This document shows, one piece after another, positions 63,197 through 64,000 of a stretch of DNA of 64,000 nucleotides. The stretch covers positions 58,671,924 through 58,735,923 of the forward strand of contig NC_068570.1 of NCBI RefSeq assembly GCF_025698545.1, given 5' to 3'. The notes under the pieces were generated by a model. It ran no database searches. It saw only the letters and a list, made by a program, of their open reading frames with translations, and was not told the origin of the DNA. The translations under genes were made by a program, and so were the position numbers. Each line of letters opens with the position of its first letter. Position 1 is the stretch's first letter. The DNA comes from Gossypium raimondii (taxonomy: Eukaryota > Streptophyta > Magnoliopsida > Malvales > Malvaceae).

Positions 63197-64000
63197 GGCT
63201 GGATTCTTTGTTTGATCGAAGAGAGATTGATGAATTTAAAAAAAGTAGGGTTCAAAATTTGGGGGGTTTTCTAATCGAATTTGATTTGATGTTTGTATAC
63301 GGGTTTTGCTTTTTCTTTTATTTATGTTCAGGGATAGTGAAACGCAGCGTTTAGCGCAAAGCGAAAAATTGGACCAATTTTACTACTGTTTTGGGGAATT
63401 TGATTAAAAATAATATATATTTAAAAATAAACAATATAAATGCCCAATTACAAAAACATAAATACAACTTTCTGATAATTTTATTTGGTATAATGATAAA
63501 TTTAGTCCCTAAAACTTATTTTTTCTACTTTGTCCATATATATTTTAATCACTTCAATCCTCAAATTTTAAAATTTAATCAATTTGTTTCTAAATGAAAA
63601 TTGGATTAAATTTAAAATTTTAAAATGTAGATAATTTTTGTCGATAATAAAATATATGTGGTTCGTATCAATATCATTAAAATTTTAATAAATATCAATT
63701 TTTCGTCTAAAAATAATTAAAATTTGAATGTTGTAAACTAAAGTGATGTAAGGATAAAAGATTTAAGATCAAAATGATATCATAAGAAAATGTTAAAAAC
63801 AAAATTTATCATTATTTGTTTTATTTTATTATTAAAAATAACCATTAAATTATTTGATTTTATTTTGAGCTTAAAATAACATATAATAAATTTGATATTT
63901 GAATTTTAATATTTCATTGTGAATCGACTTCAAAGCTAAAGAATGAGTCAAATTGTCGGTTGAATCTCAACTCAATTGGCATAAGTATTATTGCCAATAC
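63197..64000. promoter_or_regulatory. CHMP1 promoter and AT-rich flank
   Basis: 63197-63370 is the probable leader and promoter of CHMP1. The rest is AT-rich with relics of the common reference-phrase repeats (TTTAGTCCCTAAAACTT) and no gene. Confidence 0.4.

Overview
This is a stretch of AT-rich eudicot nuclear DNA. Genes are widely spaced, have short exons with GT-AG introns, and sit between miniature transposons and decayed retrotransposons. The repeat content and protein types suit Malvaceae, perhaps Gossypium (cotton), but that assignment is inference and no alignment was run. All exon coordinates come from reading splice signals and checking that codon phase closes across each junction.

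Eight protein genes can be supported. Left to right they are: (1) the 5' part of an MMS19 gene, minus strand, running off the left edge; (2) a four-exon plant protein of unknown function, minus, 4562-7925, whose first intron holds a diverged tandem array of about 230-bp units; (3) a 13-exon malectin-like/LRR receptor kinase, minus, 10491-14178; (4) a three-exon clavaminate-synthase-like Fe(II)/2OG dioxygenase, plus, 19904-33984, whose 12.2-kb first intron is filled by retrotransposons; (5) a five-exon AUX/IAA repressor of the IAA18/IAA26 type, plus, 43877-45968; (6) a 13-exon mitochondrial processing peptidase alpha subunit, minus, 48830-54067; (7) a CHUP1-like coiled-coil protein, plus, 57504-59920; (8) a two-exon CHMP1-type ESCRT-III protein, minus, 61987-63196. 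The genes are unrelated in function; no operon-like or biosynthetic clustering is visible.

The most structured part is dioxygenase intron 1 (20279-32434). Two defective Ty1/copia elements of one family lie head to head: A on the minus strand, 20452-26901, and B on the plus strand, 26902-31232. Their 5' LTR ends are lost at the junction, so they form a giant imperfect palindrome inside a transcription unit. A is itself broken by a 1.2-kb hAT-like element with a degraded 8-bp target duplication, and by a 506-bp reversed fragment of the same copia family (LTR, primer-binding site and gag start). A and B share an identical premature stop in reverse transcriptase. Beyond B is a LINE remnant with a zinc-knuckle reverse-transcriptase tail.

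Intergenic DNA (14.2-19.9 kb, 34-43.9 kb, 46-48.8 kb, 54-57.5 kb, 60-62 kb) holds several foldback/MITE families. One is a Mutator-like family with about four copies, one of which has a perfect 9-bp target duplication. No tRNA, rRNA, CRISPR array or bacterial-type feature was seen. I found no convincing new biological system. The notable observations are about genome structure: the copia palindrome, the templated insertions, an intronic satellite with an escaped copy, and repeated MITE insertions in introns.
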